Shown: one piece after another, positions 14,496-15,235 of the stretch | Layout: each line of letters begins with the position of its first letter | How positions within the stretch are numbered: position 1 is the first letter of the stretch | Assembly (NCBI GenBank): GCA_002385265.1 | Contig: DGDD01000004.1 | Coordinates: 1-15,235 of the forward strand | From: Chitinophagaceae bacterium UBA3961 | GTDB lineage: Bacteria > Bacteroidota > Bacteroidia > Chitinophagales > Chitinophagaceae | Length of the DNA stretch: 15,235 bases | Direction of reading: 5' to 3' | The notes under the pieces: model-generated | Databases searched by the model: none | What the model saw: only the letters and a program-made list of their open reading frames with translations | What the model was told of the DNA's origin: nothing | Translations under genes and position numbers: made by a program

Positions 14496-15235
14496 ATGAA
14501 AAAATGGCTCTCCTTTGCTGCAATTGTTGTGGCAGCTGCTACCTGGATCGCAATGCGCCCGATCACTAACAATTCCGATGCAAAAGCCGGTGACAATACA
14601 CTAACAGCCAAAGAAAAGAAAGAAGGTTGGAAACTACTATTCGATGGTAAAACAAAGAAAGGATGGCACGTTTACAATAACAAAAGCGATGGTTCTGCTT
14701 GGAACGTAGAAAATGGTTGTCTTCATTTAGATCCGGCTCAAATGAACGGATGGCAAACTGTTGGTGGTGGCGATATCGTGAGTGAAGAAGAGTACGATAA
14801 TTTTCATCTGAAATTAGAATGGAAACTAGCCGATAGCGCTAATAGCGGAGTTATTCTTTTTGTGAAAGAAGATCCCAAATATGCATTCCCCTGGGTTACA
14901 GGTCCTGAAATGCAAGTGCTCGACAACAATGGTCACCCCGACGCAAAAATCATCAAACACCGCGCAAGCGATTTGTATGATATGATTAGCTCTAGCCCCG
15001 AAACCGTTAAGAAAGCCGGAGAATGGAATTTAGCAGAAGTGATCAGCGATCACGGTAAACTCGAATTTCGTTTGAACGGCGTAAGTGTTTTGAAAACAAC
15101 TATGTGGGATGATAATTGGAGAGCAATGATCAAGAAAAGCAAATTCAAAGACATGGCCGATTTCGGTACCTACAAAAAAGGTAAACTCGGATTACAAGAT
15201 CATGGAAATAAAGTATGGTTTAAGAATATCAAGAT
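14496..15235 (+). CDS. Exported DUF1080 (3-keto-disaccharide hydrolase family) protein, 3' end cut
   Basis: ATG at 14496 opens a frame that continues to the window end (246 codons visible). The N terminus (MKKWLSFAAIVVAAATWIA) is a Sec signal or membrane anchor. The mature part is a beta-sandwich DUF1080 domain with its standard landmarks: GWKLLFDGKTKKGWHV (44-59), SGVILFV (117-123), GPEMQVLDNNGHPD (136-149), EWNLAEV (176-182) and LGLQDHGNKVWFKNIK (231-246). The final motif is normally at the very C terminus, so only a few residues should be missing. Family members have been linked to cleavage of 3-keto-glycosides, which is the main clue to the role of the GMC dehydrogenases in this window. 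It is transcribed separately from the cytochrome gene. Family assignment is strong; the specific reaction here is inferred. Confidence 0.92.
   Translation, partial: MKKWLSFAAIVVAAATWIAMRPITNNSDAKAGDNTLTAKEKKEGWKLLFDGKTKKGWHVYNNKSDGSAWNVENGCLHLDPAQMNGWQTVGGGDIVSEEEYDNFHLKLEWKLADSANSGVILFVKEDPKYAFPWVTGPEMQVLDNNGHPDAKIIKHRASDLYDMISSSPETVKKAGEWNLAEVISDHGKLEFRLNGVSVLKTTMWDDNWRAMIKKSKFKDMADFGTYKKGKLGLQDHGNKVWFKNIK

Overview
The window looks like a Bacteroidota chromosome, most likely Chitinophagaceae-like. The evidence is moderate-to-low GC, starts without clear Shine-Dalgarno sequences, candidate TAnnTTTG -7 promoter elements, and protein families typical of that phylum (Tat-exported sugar isomerase-like proteins, DUF1080, multi-copy GMC oxidoreductases with a gluconate 2-dehydrogenase subunit 3). 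No phage, IS, CRISPR or RNA gene is visible.

Layout. The left two thirds (about 1-11407) is on the minus strand. Reading in transcription direction: an MFS sugar-type permease (11407-10157) ending at a good terminator; a Tat-exported hydroxypyruvate-isomerase-like TIM barrel (10007-9117); four tandem paralogous GMC flavoprotein dehydrogenases (9044-7368, 7294-5573, 5565-3832, 3810-2089); one Tat/lipoprotein gluconate 2-dehydrogenase subunit 3 (2064-1495); a second Tat-exported TIM barrel lipoprotein (1400-480) ending at a terminator; and the start of an exported NTF2/DUF4440-like protein that runs off the left edge. A divergent intergenic region (11408-11594) separates this from a plus-strand group: a Gfo/Idh/MocA NAD(P)-dependent oxidoreductase (11595-12761), a cytoplasmic sugar phosphate isomerase/epimerase (12812-13864), a monoheme cytochrome c lipoprotein (13908-14294) with its own terminator, and a DUF1080 (3-keto-disaccharide hydrolase family) protein cut by the right edge (14496 onward). 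No gap without a gene exceeds 300 bases.

How the genes fit together (inference from family knowledge). All four GMC proteins carry a C-x5-C-x3-C cluster like the 3Fe-4S ligand motif of bacterial three-component FAD sugar dehydrogenases. They lack signal peptides, so the single Tat-signal small subunit is the obvious export partner, and the lipoprotein cytochrome c is a candidate electron acceptor. Together with DUF1080, several TIM-barrel isomerase/epimerase-like proteins, a Gfo/Idh/MocA reductase and a sugar-type permease, this suggests a periplasmic sugar or glycoside oxidation locus. A plausible route is oxidation to a 3-keto-glycoside, non-hydrolytic cleavage or isomerisation, import, and reduction of the keto sugar. 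The substrate cannot be read from the sequence. The most unusual point is the fourfold expansion of the catalytic subunit beside only one small subunit.
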